Origin: Desulfosediminicola ganghwensis
GTDB lineage: Bacteria; Desulfobacterota; Desulfobulbia; Desulfobulbales; Desulfocapsaceae
Direction: 5' to 3'
Length of the DNA: 64,000 bases
NCBI RefSeq assembly: GCF_005116675.2
Contig: NZ_CP050699.1
Span: forward strand, 682,001-746,000
Under the pieces are notes generated by a model that worked only from the letters and a program-made list of their open reading frames with translations, had not been told where the DNA came from and did not search any database. The translations under genes were made by a program, and so were the position numbers. Within the stretch, counting starts at the first letter, position 1. Each line of letters opens with the position of its first letter. This document shows, one piece after another, positions 1-9,546 of this stretch.

Positions 1-62
1 AACTGCACTATAAGAAAGCGGTTCAGCCTTTTTCGCATACAAGGAAAAAATTTACATTCCCC

Positions 63-704
63 ATGACAGAGTCCTGTACCCCACAACCGCCGGGAGCATA
101 TCCATCAGACTGTGAAGTCATGGATGGGTACCGCAAGATGGCCCGCGAACGAGAATTGAACTCCCTCTCAGGTATTGATCCCCTCGTTCTTGAAAAAGCG
201 AAAAACATCAAATTGCTGTTGCTTGATGTCGATGGTGTTCTTACCGACGCCGCTCTACTCTACACCAGCAACGGTGAAGAATGTAAAGCATACAATACCC
301 AGGACGGCTTTGGAATTTCCCTGCTGCACCAGGCGGGACTCGAAACAGGTATTATCACTGCGAGAAAATCAGCCATGGTCGAACGTCGGGCAAATGAGCT
401 TAACATCACCCATATCTACCAGGGCGCCAGAAAGAAAAACGAGGCGTTCAAGGAGATTCTGAAAAGCACAGGCATCAAACCCTTTGAAGTCGCTTACATG
501 GGAGATGACTGGCTCGATCTCATATTGCTGCAGCAGGTGGGGCTGGCCGTAACCCCGGCCAATGGTGCCGATGAACTCAAGAGTGTGGTACACTACATCA
601 CATCACGCCCCGGCGGCCACGGTGCTGTTCGTGACTGCTGTGATCTCATCCTTAAAGCGCGCGGCGATCACCAGAAACTGCTCAGACAATACACTTTGGG
701 ATGA
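63..704 (+). CDS. kdsC: KDO-8-phosphate phosphatase (KdsC-type HAD hydrolase)
   Basis: The protein should remove phosphate from 3-deoxy-D-manno-octulosonate 8-phosphate in LPS inner-core synthesis, in the cytoplasm. The HAD nucleophile motif DVDGVLTD lies at residues 55-62, the substrate-loop region TARKS follows near residue 99, and GDDWLDL near residue 147 supplies the Mg-binding acidic pair. The family usually starts about 10-20 residues before the DxD motif, so the long N-terminus here suggests that Met26 or Met21 may be the true start; no strong ribosome site is seen at base 63. Its stop overlaps the lptC start as ATGA, so the two are probably translationally coupled. The family assignment is firm; the start is uncertain. 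Confidence 0.9.
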   Translation: MTESCTPQPPGAYPSDCEVMDGYRKMARERELNSLSGIDPLVLEKAKNIKLLLLDVDGVLTDAALLYTSNGEECKAYNTQDGFGISLLHQAGLETGIITARKSAMVERRANELNITHIYQGARKKNEAFKEILKSTGIKPFEVAYMGDDWLDLILLQQVGLAVTPANGADELKSVVHYITSRPGGHGAVRDCCDLILKARGDHQKLLRQYTLG

Positions 705-1279
705 TCAAACGACGAAACCTCATCTGGCTTGTACCCCTGGCACTGATATTCTCTTTTCCGGCCTGGAAAATACCGGTGGGCAACTTTCTCACGCCTCGCG
801 GCGGTGCAGACTCCGAGTCGATACCCGGTAAAGAGCAGTCCCAGAATTTCAACATGGAGCAGGTCAAAATCGTCCAGAGCAAAAACGGCAGGATTACCGC
901 TGAGATCCGTGCAGTATCTGCATTTACAACGGAAAAGACCGGCGAATATATGCTGGACAAGGTCGATGCGGATATCTTCAATGAGTCTGGAGATATTACC
1001 AATGTCGTCGCCAAAAGAGGTATCTTTGACGGCCAGAGTGAAGTGCTCACCCTGATGGACGATGTGGTCATAACCAAGCAGAAGGATGACCAGAACCTCT
1101 ACACAGACCTGTTTTATTACAACGACAAGGATCAGACAGTTCATTGCCCCGGCCCCACCCGGATAGAGGGTGAGGGTATCCAGGTAGATGGTACATCCTT
1201 CGATTATGATATGGCCGAAGGGTACTACGAAATGGAAGGTCGGGTACTCTGCCTGATTGAAGGCTCTATTTCTTCGTGA
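701..1279 (+). CDS. lptC: LPS export periplasmic protein LptC
   Basis: LptC-family protein of 192 residues that would take LPS from LptBFG at the inner membrane and pass it to LptA across the periplasm. A single hydrophobic segment at about residues 6-22 serves as an N-terminal anchor. The rest is beta-rich and alternates polar and hydrophobic residues, as in the jellyroll fold, with the typical run on decay/ITN/V-AKRG-FD near residues 110-122. The ATG overlaps the kdsC stop by four bases. The usual lptA and lptB genes do not follow; a convergent trmO gene ends 19 bases downstream. Confidence 0.82.
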   Translation: MIKRRNLIWLVPLALIFSFPAWKIPVGNFLTPRGGADSESIPGKEQSQNFNMEQVKIVQSKNGRITAEIRAVSAFTTEKTGEYMLDKVDADIFNESGDITNVVAKRGIFDGQSEVLTLMDDVVITKQKDDQNLYTDLFYYNDKDQTVHCPGPTRIEGEGIQVDGTSFDYDMAEGYYEMEGRVLCLIEGSISS

Positions 1280-1297
1280 TGAACGGAAAAGGCCGCA

Positions 1298-2011
1298 TCA
1301 ACCACAAGCCCCGGCCTGCTCACAGCTGAAAACCTCAAAACCATTCCCTGTTGCGCGCCAGCGAACATTCACGTCCCAGAGCAGCACCCCAAACTCCCGC
1401 ACCGCTGCACGCTGGCTTGCGGGCCTCGGATCATATTGCAGAGTCTGAACAATAAGTTCCCGCAATTCCCGGCCGGTCTCATGCTGATATTGTCGACAAA
1501 AATCCTCCACCTGCTGAGCTATTCGCAGTTCAACCTTCGGGATGGGATCAAATGTGTAACCACAACCAGCCTCATCGACCACATCTGAGTATGGTACGTA
1601 TGGCTTGATATCCAGTACCGGCGTACCATCGAGCAGATCAACCCCGGAAAGCTCAAGCCTGACCGGCCCGTCATCCTTCACTATCTTTTCAAGACGAACC
1701 GCAGACATGCCGATGTGATTGGGCCTGTGGGGGCTTCGGCTTGCATAAACGCCAACCCGCTTCTGTCCCCCCAGGCGAGGAGGCCTTGCTGTGGGCTTCC
1801 AACCCTCTGCCACCGTTTCGTGAAAGAGAAAAATGATCCAGATATGAGTGAACTTATCCAACTGATTGAACATCTCGGGTCGCCCAAAATCAGGATAAAA
1901 ATGCAAAATACCTTTGGCGGCCGTCACCAGCCGGGGCTGCCTGGGTACCCCGAATTTTTCGGAGTAGCAAGAGTGTATTACACCAATTGGTTCGACATTG
2001 TATGAAGACAT
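1298..2011 (-). CDS. trmO: tRNA (adenine-N6)-methyltransferase TrmO-like (TsaA/YaeB)
   Basis: This belongs to the TsaA/YaeB (VirR) family, whose E. coli member methylates N6 of t6A37 in threonine tRNA using SAM. The family signature SRSPHRPNHIGMSAVRL is at about residues 91-107, and the later conserved stretch around DLLDGTPVLDIKPYVPYSD is at 124-142. At 237 residues it matches the length of the two-domain enzymes, with a C-terminal domain after about residue 160. It is convergent with lptC and stands alone. The start is the ATG at 2011, which gives the expected N-terminus ending in PIGVIHS. Confidence 0.88.
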   Translation of the reverse strand: MSSYNVEPIGVIHSCYSEKFGVPRQPRLVTAAKGILHFYPDFGRPEMFNQLDKFTHIWIIFLFHETVAEGWKPTARPPRLGGQKRVGVYASRSPHRPNHIGMSAVRLEKIVKDDGPVRLELSGVDLLDGTPVLDIKPYVPYSDVVDEAGCGYTFDPIPKVELRIAQQVEDFCRQYQHETGRELRELIVQTLQYDPRPASQRAAVREFGVLLWDVNVRWRATGNGFEVFSCEQAGACG

Positions 2012-2220
2012 TTTCTACGTCGTGCTCCCTGACCACATTCAAAAATATAAAAGAGAACACCAGATACCATGGTGCCCCATACTTGCTCAGCAATTCCCAA
2101 AAGGGTATCTTTCATCACATTTCCATACTATTACAACCATTACTGGAAGTAATTCAGGATATGGAAATCCTCTTCCGTCCACACCGGCCGGATAATACCA
2201 CAGCAGCCTGAGGAGCAAAA

Positions 2221-3342
2221 GTGAACTCACCCCACGACAGTTTCGCACCCTCAAGTCAGAAGCCGGTTCGTCTTGCAGCATGTATTACCGCCCATGGGTT
2301 TGGCCACTCCACCCGGTCAATAGCAATTCTGCAGGCGGCACAAAGAAAGTGCCCGCATCTGGAATTACTGCTCTTCACCACCGCCCCCGCCCACCTCTTT
2401 GAGGAGTCGTTAAAAAATTTCACCATTATCCCTATCGAAAACGATGTAGGTCTCATCCAGCGTGACGCACTGACAGCAGACCTTCCCGCCACCATAAAGG
2501 CTCTGGACAGACTGTTTCCACTTTCTCCTCAACATATTCACTCTGTGGCAGAAAAGCTGGCCGGGTGTTCAGCCGTTCTCTCGGACATCTCCCCGCTCGG
2601 AATAGTCTCAGCCTCAGCCGCCAATATCCCGTCAGTGCTTGTTGAAAATTTCACCTGGGACTGGATATATAAGCCATTCGCCGCCTCCTTTCCTGAAATT
2701 GTGCCGCATATCGAAACGCTGAGATCAATCTACACTAAAGCCACCCACCACATCCAGACTGAACCGGTATGTGTCCCAACTTCAACCGCGCAACGTTGCG
2801 GCCCGATCTTTCGATTCAGCAGCGCCAGCCCCGCTCAAATCAAAGCAAACATAAAAGAAGAATTTTGTGTGGGCGACCGTCACTTGATCCTGGTCTCCAT
2901 GGGAGGCTTCAATTTTTCACTCTCCCTCTGGACCGAGATCTTTGAACGCAAAGATTATTTCTTTCTTCTTGCAGGTCAGCCCGAACAAAAACGTATTGCC
3001 GGCAACGTCATGAGCCTGTGCCACGACTCAGGTTATTATCATCCGGACCTGATTGCGGCCGCTGACCTTGTAATCTGTAAAAGCGGATACTCAACTATTG
3101 CCGAATGTTTCCAGGCAGGCACCCGGGTCATTGGCATAGACCGGCCCTTTTTCGCCGAATCAGCAATACTTGCCAACTTCGTTACAACAACACTCAAGGG
3201 CAAGGTAATAAACGATACAGACTTTATCGAGGGCAGGTGGCTGAACTTGATCGATAACTCTGTGAAGGAGCCAAGACCTCGGCCTGCAGAGAACAACTGT
3301 GCGGACCAGGTTGCCGACATTCTGCTCAACTATTGCAGGTGA
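2221..3342 (+). CDS. GT-B-type glycosyltransferase-like protein
   Basis: A 373-residue protein of the nucleotide-sugar GT-B fold. The N-terminus carries a glycine/histidine loop, AHGFGHSTR (residues about 24-32), like the ones in MurG/MGT proteins and the N-terminal region of plant L-arabinokinase. The C-terminal half has the acceptor/donor region VSMGGF and a DLVICKSGYSTIAECFQAGTRVIGI stretch, the usual nucleotide-sugar-binding loop of GT28-like domains. The start is GTG with a strong GAGGAG six bases upstream. It lies alone between trmO and a large histidine kinase. The sugar and the acceptor cannot be read from the sequence. Confidence 0.7.
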   Translation: MNSPHDSFAPSSQKPVRLAACITAHGFGHSTRSIAILQAAQRKCPHLELLLFTTAPAHLFEESLKNFTIIPIENDVGLIQRDALTADLPATIKALDRLFPLSPQHIHSVAEKLAGCSAVLSDISPLGIVSASAANIPSVLVENFTWDWIYKPFAASFPEIVPHIETLRSIYTKATHHIQTEPVCVPTSTAQRCGPIFRFSSASPAQIKANIKEEFCVGDRHLILVSMGGFNFSLSLWTEIFERKDYFFLLAGQPEQKRIAGNVMSLCHDSGYYHPDLIAAADLVICKSGYSTIAECFQAGTRVIGIDRPFFAESAILANFVTTTLKGKVINDTDFIEGRWLNLIDNSVKEPRPRPAENNCADQVADILLNYCR

Positions 3343-3533
3343 TTTTACAGATCGACAAAATAGTTACCGAAAAATCGCCGAAGAGAGACGACACACTTGA
3401 CTTTTACGAAGAGTCTTTTACGCTGCATCACTAATACCAATATCCCATGAACATTTTGTCGAAATACAGAATCATGATGTGCGTATCAGACATCATCAAC
3501 AATCGAATTCTGTATTCTATCGGTTCAGACATT

Positions 3534-3557
3534 TGTGATAATCCCCTCATTATCACA
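3534..3557. promoter_or_regulatory. 9-bp inverted repeat upstream of the large sensor kinase
   Basis: TGTGATAAT, six bases, ATTATCACA form a perfect dyad about 50 bases before the kinase start. No T-run follows, so an operator is more likely than a terminator. No regulator can be named. Confidence 0.35.
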
Positions 3558-3607
3558 GTGCTGTCAGCTCACCCTATGGAGCTTTTGCAACAGTTGGAGA
3601 TCGATCA

Positions 3608-6600
3608 TTGTCCAGCATAGTCGGCTACCCCGCCTCCCAGGCTGCTAAAAGTGCCTTTACTTTTTCCCCCGCACTTTATGGCCGTTGGCATGAATTACAA
3701 CTACTGCGCAAAGGCCTGCAGAATGCGCATCATGGTTCCGCTGTATTTACCATGATCTCCGGCGAGGCCGGTATTGGCAAGAGCGCTCTCGCACGGGTAT
3801 TTTTAACCACCGCGGCAGGTAAAACCACCTTCGTTCTCTCCAGTAGCATTCAGCGCAGATCCGAATCCACCCCATATGCCGCAGTCTCCCACTGCCTGCA
3901 ACAATTGGCCAGACAGATTCTGAGCCGTGATCCAGATGTAATTGCCTCCTGGAAAAAGGCCCTGCATCGCACAATCAAGGGTGATGCCCGGGTGCTGGCA
4001 GAGATTTGTCCGGAAATAGAAGACCTTCTTCCCGCCAGTGACGAGCACGACGAGGTTACCCCCCAGGAACAACTCTCATTTCCCATAGCGGCAAAAAAAT
4101 TTATCAGAGCCGCCAGCCAGGCACACTCAACCCTGATAATTTTTATCGACGATTTGCACCTGGCTGACAGGGCTAACCTGGAGCTCCTCATAAATATCCT
4201 CGACCCGACAGATCTTTCACGGGTCATGTTTATCGCGGCACATCGTGACCCAGCACACATTTACCCAAGTCACTTCAGTGAATTCACTGAACAGCTCAAA
4301 ACTCTTCACCCGAAAGTTGATCAGATCCTGGTTGCCCCGCTGGGTGCGGCCGAGGTGGAAAAACTCCTGCACAACGCCTTTATTCGCTTTAACGGCAATC
4401 TTTCCTCGCTTGTCAGCCATTGCAATCGGATAACCGGAGGCAACCCTCTGCGCCTGATACAATTTCTCCATAAACTCCATGACGACGCAATTCTTTATCG
4501 TGATCAGCAAAGCAACTCATGGGCTTGGATTGATGAGAATATAGCCGTAATTTCTCCACTTGAAAGCACCATTACGCTCTTAAAAAATCGACTCGCCACT
4601 TTACCTGAGCAGTGTCAAAAGCTGCTCGTTACAGCCTGTTGCAGCGGGAAATATTTCACGATAAGACTCCTCAGCGAACTGAACGGAGTCTCCCTGGACA
4701 CAACGCGGGAACAACTCCAGTATGCCGTGCAGCTAGGCTTTTTGGTGCAGGATTCTCCCGATAATCTGATAGCAGCCAATAGCGGGGTGACCTGTTCACC
4801 AGCCAGCGAAGACCAACCCGAAGAGTGTACATACTGTTTCAGTCATGAGATGATTCGGGATACGCTTTTTTCTCAACTGGCAGCCGAAGAAGTCTCGAGA
4901 ATTCGCTTCAGGGTCGGACAATACCTGGTCCAGTTTTTGCCAACCAGGGAGTATGAGAGGCGCCTCTATGAAGTATCAAACCATCTCAACCACAGCCTGA
5001 AATTCATCGGTTCAAGAGATGAGAGAGTTCAACTGGCCCATGTGAACCTGTCGGCGGGAATCAAAGCTAAATTGCTCTCTGACCACTCCTCGGCTTACCA
5101 TTATCTGCAAACAGGCCTGAAGTGTCTGGATCACGACAGCTGGCAAGGTGAATACTCCCTTTGTATAGGACTGCACATAGAGGCGTGTGATTGCGCCTTT
5201 CTCTGCGCAAAATACAGTGAAGTGGAGCGGCTCTTTAGGGAGGTCTGCGACAAATCAAAAAACATCTACGACAAATGCCACGTCTATAAAGCCTACATCA
5301 TGGCGTTAAAGGCTCAGAATCAATATGACAAGGCATTCTCGGCAAGTCTTGAGGCACTTGCCATGCTTGATATCCATATCCCCAGATATCCCGGCAGACT
5401 CAAAGCCTGGAGATCGCTCTTATCAACAGAGTTTCGCTACATGTTCCGATCGCCCAGGCAACTGGACAGCCTCCCTGAAATGCAGGACAGGACTGCCAGA
5501 GCGATTATCAGCTTTCTCTATGATGTAACCACAGCCGCCCTGCTGACCAATTCACAACTTCTGCCCCTGCTCTCTGCCCACAGCATCCGTCTGTCGCTGA
5601 AATGGGGCAACGACCGAAGGTTTTCCATCCTCGGTTATATGGTCCACGGCTTTCTGCTCTGCACATTCTTCTCTGACAAACTGGTCAGGCGCGGTTGTGC
5701 CCGGGGCAATCAGGCCCTCGATTTACAAAAGAAAATTTCCGGAGCAAACAGCAACTGCCAGCCCACGCTGATGTACAACGTTTATATGGCGCATTGGCAA
5801 AGCCACCTCAAAAATACCCTTCCTAAATTGAGGGAAATGTTGCTCAACTGCCAGCGCCAGTACGATGGAACATCCGCTGGAAATGCGACCTTTACCATTA
5901 TTATGCACAGCTATTTGCTCGGTCACAGTCTCAGCTTGTTGCGCTCAGAGCTTGATCACTTCATCTCTCGTGCCACAGAAACCCGGCAGCAGCTTATTTT
6001 GACGCGACTTCAGATGTTTCGCCAGGCTACCGCCAATCTTATGGGGGAAAGCGAAAACCACATTCGCCTAAAAGGCAACTTCTTCGACGAGAGTGCTCTC
6101 CTGGCAGGTTTTCCCCATTCCCATGACCCTATTTCATACTGCATGGCCAACGTGGTCAAACTTATCCATGCTGTGCTTTTTGGCCGCTACAAACATGCTC
6201 TTTATTATTCTGAACTGGCCAGACCCCATGTTCACAAACTGACCTCGACCTTTCTCTATCCCGTTTACGTCTTCTATGATTGCCTGGCCAGGATAACCAG
6301 GCTCAAAACCCAGAGCGTTACCCGACGTCTGATAAACCTGCAGTTAATACGCAGCAATACGAGAAAACTGCGGCGCTGGGCGACCCTCAGCCCACAGAAT
6401 CACGGCCACAGATATCGGCTCATCGAAGCTGAACTTGCACGGATAAAAGGGAAAACCGAGCGAGCAATGGAGCTTTATGATGAGGCTATACAGTTTGCCA
6501 AAGAACACGAATTCCTGCACGAAGAAGCATTAGCCTATGAGCTTGCATCACGTTTTTATAAAAATCGTAAAAAAGAGCATATAGCCAGGATGTATATGCG

Positions 6601-8146
6601 AGAAGCTCGCTATTGCTACCATCGCTGGGGTGCCAAGGCCAAAGTGAGCCAGCTCAACAGCATGGAGATAGTCAATGGTTCACCCTATGAGGGCAGCGAT
6701 AGCGGGACAGTTTACGACAGCAACGACCACGCCACCTCGCTTATTCCGGTGGAGGGTGGTTCCCGCCTGGATATGATGACGGTTATCAAGGCATCCCGAA
6801 TTCTCAGTGATGAAGTGGTGTTTGGAGAATTGTTGAAAAAGATGATGTGGATAGTACTGGAAAGCAGCCGTGCTCAACGTGGCTTTCTTATCTTAAAAGA
6901 TGATGATGAATGGTATATCAGGGTCCACGGATCGATCTACCGCAACTCGAGGGTTAAACTGACACGAACCTCAATAACCGAGCAGGATGTAGCTTCTCCG
7001 GCGATTATAAATTATGTGATAAACAGTGCCACCGATGTAGTGCTTAACGACGCCTGCAAGGAGGGACTGTTCACCAGCGATCCATATATTTTAAAGAAAA
7101 TGCCCCGCTCCCTGCTCTGTATGCCGATTATTCACCAGGGCGAGATCTTCTGTATACTCTACCTCGAAAACAATATCGTCACCGGAGCTTTTCCGCCAGA
7201 TCGTCAGGAACTCCTGCATCTCCTCGGAACCCAGGCGGCAATATCGCTGAAAAACTCTTCGCTCTTTGAAGAGCTTGAATCGACTGTAAATCGACTGAAC
7301 CTGGAAGTTGAAAAACGACGTGAAACCCAACTGCAGCTGCTGCATGCCGAAAAACTGAGCGCTCTGGGCCGACTTTCCGCCTCCGTTGCCCATGAATTCG
7401 GCAATCCGCTGATGGGAGTCCGCTACCTGATCGAGGATTTTTATAAACGCCACGATCTGAGCAACGCAGACAAACAGTTACTTGAGCTTGGTCTTGAAGA
7501 GTGTGGTCGTATGAAAAAGCTTATCCAGGATCTGCAGCGGTTCAACAAACCCTCTACCGGTCGTTTCGACACAGTTGATATTCACCAGTTGATAGACAAG
7601 GTGCTCCTGTTCCAAAGGAAACATTTTGCTACCAACAGGATCAGGGTGGCCAAGACCTTTGATAACTCAATGGAGGAGATCCTGCTTATCGAGGACCAGC
7701 TCACCCAGGTATTGTTCAACCTGACCATGAATGCGGTAGATGCAATGCGACAGTATGGTGGAGAGCTGAGAATATCCACCAAAAAGGGAGATGAAACCAT
7801 TGAAATAGAAGTAGCGGATACCGGCGCAGGTATCGCCTATGAAGATCAGGGCCGTATTTTCGAGCCGTTTTACTCGACTAAAAAGCAGGAAGACGGTACA
7901 GGCCTTGGCCTGGCGATCTCCTACGGAATCATCAAGCACCACAATGGTAGCCTCAACTTTGTTTCCAAACCTTTTGAAGGCACGGCGTTTACCATTTCAT
8001 TGCCGGCAGTGACCTCCGGAGACGCGGCCGCCACAAGCCCGGATCAACCTTCGCAAGCTCCTCCAGACACGAAACCGGAGCCGAAAGTCAGCGCCGGTTC
8101 AGGTTACACTCCTGAACAACTCCCAGAGCCTGTTCAAGATTTTTAA
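3608..8146 (+). CDS. Giant sensor protein: AAA-type ATPase, TPR-like region, GAF, histidine kinase
   Basis: A 1512-residue cytoplasmic signalling protein. It has a Walker A motif GEAGIGKS at residues 52-59 and Walker B IIFIDDLHLAD near 177-187, the arrangement of the MalT/AfsR-type ATPase modules. A long helical region (about 450-1030) resembles TPR repeats. A GAF domain covers about 1055-1215, a coiled coil follows, then HisKA with the phospho-acceptor His at 1262 (AHEFGNP) and HATPase_c with NAVDAM, DTGAGI and GTGLGLAIS to about 1465, and a Pro-rich tail. Most relatives begin with a Ser/Thr kinase domain; none is present here. The start is TTG with GGAGA seven bases upstream. No partner receiver gene is adjacent. 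Confidence 0.88.
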   Translation: MSSIVGYPASQAAKSAFTFSPALYGRWHELQLLRKGLQNAHHGSAVFTMISGEAGIGKSALARVFLTTAAGKTTFVLSSSIQRRSESTPYAAVSHCLQQLARQILSRDPDVIASWKKALHRTIKGDARVLAEICPEIEDLLPASDEHDEVTPQEQLSFPIAAKKFIRAASQAHSTLIIFIDDLHLADRANLELLINILDPTDLSRVMFIAAHRDPAHIYPSHFSEFTEQLKTLHPKVDQILVAPLGAAEVEKLLHNAFIRFNGNLSSLVSHCNRITGGNPLRLIQFLHKLHDDAILYRDQQSNSWAWIDENIAVISPLESTITLLKNRLATLPEQCQKLLVTACCSGKYFTIRLLSELNGVSLDTTREQLQYAVQLGFLVQDSPDNLIAANSGVTCSPASEDQPEECTYCFSHEMIRDTLFSQLAAEEVSRIRFRVGQYLVQFLPTREYERRLYEVSNHLNHSLKFIGSRDERVQLAHVNLSAGIKAKLLSDHSSAYHYLQTGLKCLDHDSWQGEYSLCIGLHIEACDCAFLCAKYSEVERLFREVCDKSKNIYDKCHVYKAYIMALKAQNQYDKAFSASLEALAMLDIHIPRYPGRLKAWRSLLSTEFRYMFRSPRQLDSLPEMQDRTARAIISFLYDVTTAALLTNSQLLPLLSAHSIRLSLKWGNDRRFSILGYMVHGFLLCTFFSDKLVRRGCARGNQALDLQKKISGANSNCQPTLMYNVYMAHWQSHLKNTLPKLREMLLNCQRQYDGTSAGNATFTIIMHSYLLGHSLSLLRSELDHFISRATETRQQLILTRLQMFRQATANLMGESENHIRLKGNFFDESALLAGFPHSHDPISYCMANVVKLIHAVLFGRYKHALYYSELARPHVHKLTSTFLYPVYVFYDCLARITRLKTQSVTRRLINLQLIRSNTRKLRRWATLSPQNHGHRYRLIEAELARIKGKTERAMELYDEAIQFAKEHEFLHEEALAYELASRFYKNRKKEHIARMYMREARYCYHRWGAKAKVSQLNSMEIVNGSPYEGSDSGTVYDSNDHATSLIPVEGGSRLDMMTVIKASRILSDEVVFGELLKKMMWIVLESSRAQRGFLILKDDDEWYIRVHGSIYRNSRVKLTRTSITEQDVASPAIINYVINSATDVVLNDACKEGLFTSDPYILKKMPRSLLCMPIIHQGEIFCILYLENNIVTGAFPPDRQELLHLLGTQAAISLKNSSLFEELESTVNRLNLEVEKRRETQLQLLHAEKLSALGRLSASVAHEFGNPLMGVRYLIEDFYKRHDLSNADKQLLELGLEECGRMKKLIQDLQRFNKPSTGRFDTVDIHQLIDKVLLFQRKHFATNRIRVAKTFDNSMEEILLIEDQLTQVLFNLTMNAVDAMRQYGGELRISTKKGDETIEIEVADTGAGIAYEDQGRIFEPFYSTKKQEDGTGLGLAISYGIIKHHNGSLNFVSKPFEGTAFTISLPAVTSGDAAATSPDQPSQAPPDTKPEPKVSAGSGYTPEQLPEPVQDF

Positions 8147-8291
8147 AAAATTTCAGCTGCTCGGGGTTTTCAGGATCGTTCTCCAGTAACCCTTCATAAA
8201 TAGAAAATAATCTCGTCAGCACCTGCATCGCCTCAAACTCATCCAGGCTGCCAAGAGATTCCCAGAGATCTCCAGGTTCTTTATCACTCAT
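8088..8291 (-). CDS. Small acidic hypothetical protein (67 aa)
   Basis: A 67-residue acidic, helical protein that I do not recognise. It is the last member of the minus-strand group oleA-like, AMMECR1, YkgJ-like, and starts 47 bases after the YkgJ-type gene. Its 3' end overlaps the 3' end of the large kinase gene by 59 bases tail to tail. Codon use and amino-acid composition look natural, and its position in the operon supports it. No cysteine clusters or membrane segments are visible. Confidence 0.6.
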   Translation of the reverse strand: MSDKEPGDLWESLGSLDEFEAMQVLTRLFSIYEGLLENDPENPEQLKFFKNLEQALGVVQECNLNRR

Positions 8292-8338
8292 AGCACTTCT
8301 CGTTTATATATGAACCAATCTTCATCAACCAAACCGCT

Positions 8339-8965
8339 TCACCTCTCACAATGGGGCGTGGGAATGGTCGGGAATTCTTTGACTATCATCTCTGCAATAC
8401 AGAGCTTGACTCTGGGGTAGAGGTGGCGTTTGAACTCCAAAAGCTCGCTTTCAATATTGACCAGCTCCGTTAGATGCTTTGTTCGGTCAACCCTTGGGGT
8501 TTTCAATCCACTCTTTTCACGCTCGGCAACAATCTCCTGGCAACGAAAACAACCAGGAAACTCCAGGGTCTGCCCATCAGGGCGACGCATTCTCGCAGGT
8601 ACACCATGAGTTCTGCATACCAACAGCCTGTGCTTGTAGAGAATACAGAGACCATTTTCGTTTAAGGGGCACATTATCTGAGGCCGCTCACCCTTGGCCA
8701 ATATCTTTTGCGATTGCTCCAGATATTCTTTAGAGCGTGCCAGAACCGTCTCTTGCTGCTCTTGGTCGAGCAGCAGAAATCCCTGCCTGAGATATGCCCA
8801 CTCCGCATGGGTGTGGTGAAGAAAATACGAATCGCAGCAGTTGTCGGAACACCCCTCACAACCAAACCCGAGCGCTCTCGCCACGTTGTTGTACTGCTTT
8901 TCCATCTCTACATACAGACTCTCGAGACGCTCTGTGAGATCTGCGGGTAATACCAGTTCCTTCAT
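8339..8965 (-). CDS. YkgJ-family Cys-cluster (Fe/Zn-chelating) protein
   Basis: The protein has the cysteine pattern of the YkgJ/UPF0153 family: CEGCSDNCCDSYFLHHT near residue 35, then CPLNENGLCILYKHRLLVCRTHG near 100, and CFRCQ near 140. These are thought to bind a metal or an Fe-S cluster, and the biochemical role is unknown. I chose the ATG at 8965 over an in-frame TTG one codon earlier, because this ATG shares its A with the AMMECR1 stop (TGATG), giving translational coupling. Confidence 0.78.
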   Translation of the reverse strand: MKELVLPADLTERLESLYVEMEKQYNNVARALGFGCEGCSDNCCDSYFLHHTHAEWAYLRQGFLLLDQEQQETVLARSKEYLEQSQKILAKGERPQIMCPLNENGLCILYKHRLLVCRTHGVPARMRRPDGQTLEFPGCFRCQEIVAEREKSGLKTPRVDRTKHLTELVNIESELLEFKRHLYPRVKLCIAEMIVKEFPTIPTPHCER

Positions 8966-9546
8966 CAATCTTCCTCACCAAAACTCTGTACCTGATAAAC
9001 AAATATATCGGGATGGTCTTTCTCCCAACATCTCTCATAAAGCCCTGCTTTTCTGCAGAGGTGGCCTAAAAACTGCTCCGGGTCCGGCAACTGCTCCCAG
9101 ACCTGAGGTAAAAACGTCGCTCCTGCTTTACCATGGCACAAGACAACACCGTCCACTCCCGGTCGCAGGCGGTGCAGCAACTCTTCACCTTCATCATAGG
9201 CCAGGGGTTCCAGCTTGGTCAGCACGGAAATATGAATATCAATTTCATCCAGTTCTTCAAGGCTGAGCGGCATAAAGCGCATATCACCAAACGCGGCTTT
9301 TACCGCATTTTCGCTCACACTCGTCCAAAGTGACAATGATGGCTCCAGGTTGCCCATGCATCCTCTTAAGGCACCTTTGATCTTCAGAGTTACAAAGGTC
9401 GCCGCCTCTTCATTGAAAACCGCTTCATCCGGAATATCGACACTGCACGCCACCCCACGCAGACGGGCTGCAATCGCTTCCCGGGCCAGGTTCAACAGTA
9501 CTGCTGCCTGCTTCTTGTCGACTGTTCCAGTCACTATTTCCCCCAC
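8965..9546 (-). CDS. AMMECR1-domain protein (AmmeMemoRadiSam system protein A type)
   Basis: A 193-residue AMMECR1-family protein. The hallmark LRGCMGN is at about residues 60-66 and is followed by the conserved segment AAFGDMRFMPLSLEELDEIDIHISVLTKLEPL and a later GVVLCHGKAGATFLPQVW. In many bacteria the family occurs with a MEMO protein and a radical SAM enzyme; neither is next to it here. The start given is a GTG at 9546 that overlaps the upstream gene. A second GTG at 9534 (TAGTG junction, GGGGG just upstream) is as likely. The function remains unknown. Confidence 0.85.
   Translation of the reverse strand: MGEIVTGTVDKKQAAVLLNLAREAIAARLRGVACSVDIPDEAVFNEEAATFVTLKIKGALRGCMGNLEPSLSLWTSVSENAVKAAFGDMRFMPLSLEELDEIDIHISVLTKLEPLAYDEGEELLHRLRPGVDGVVLCHGKAGATFLPQVWEQLPDPEQFLGHLCRKAGLYERCWEKDHPDIFVYQVQSFGEED

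Noticed and set aside
1-66. Open frame from base 1 to TGA at 64-66
   Set aside because: Too short to identify and no recognisable motif; it may be a gene end or chance.
668-1144. Long minus-strand ORF of 158 codons
   Set aside because: Antisense to lptC, with no family features.
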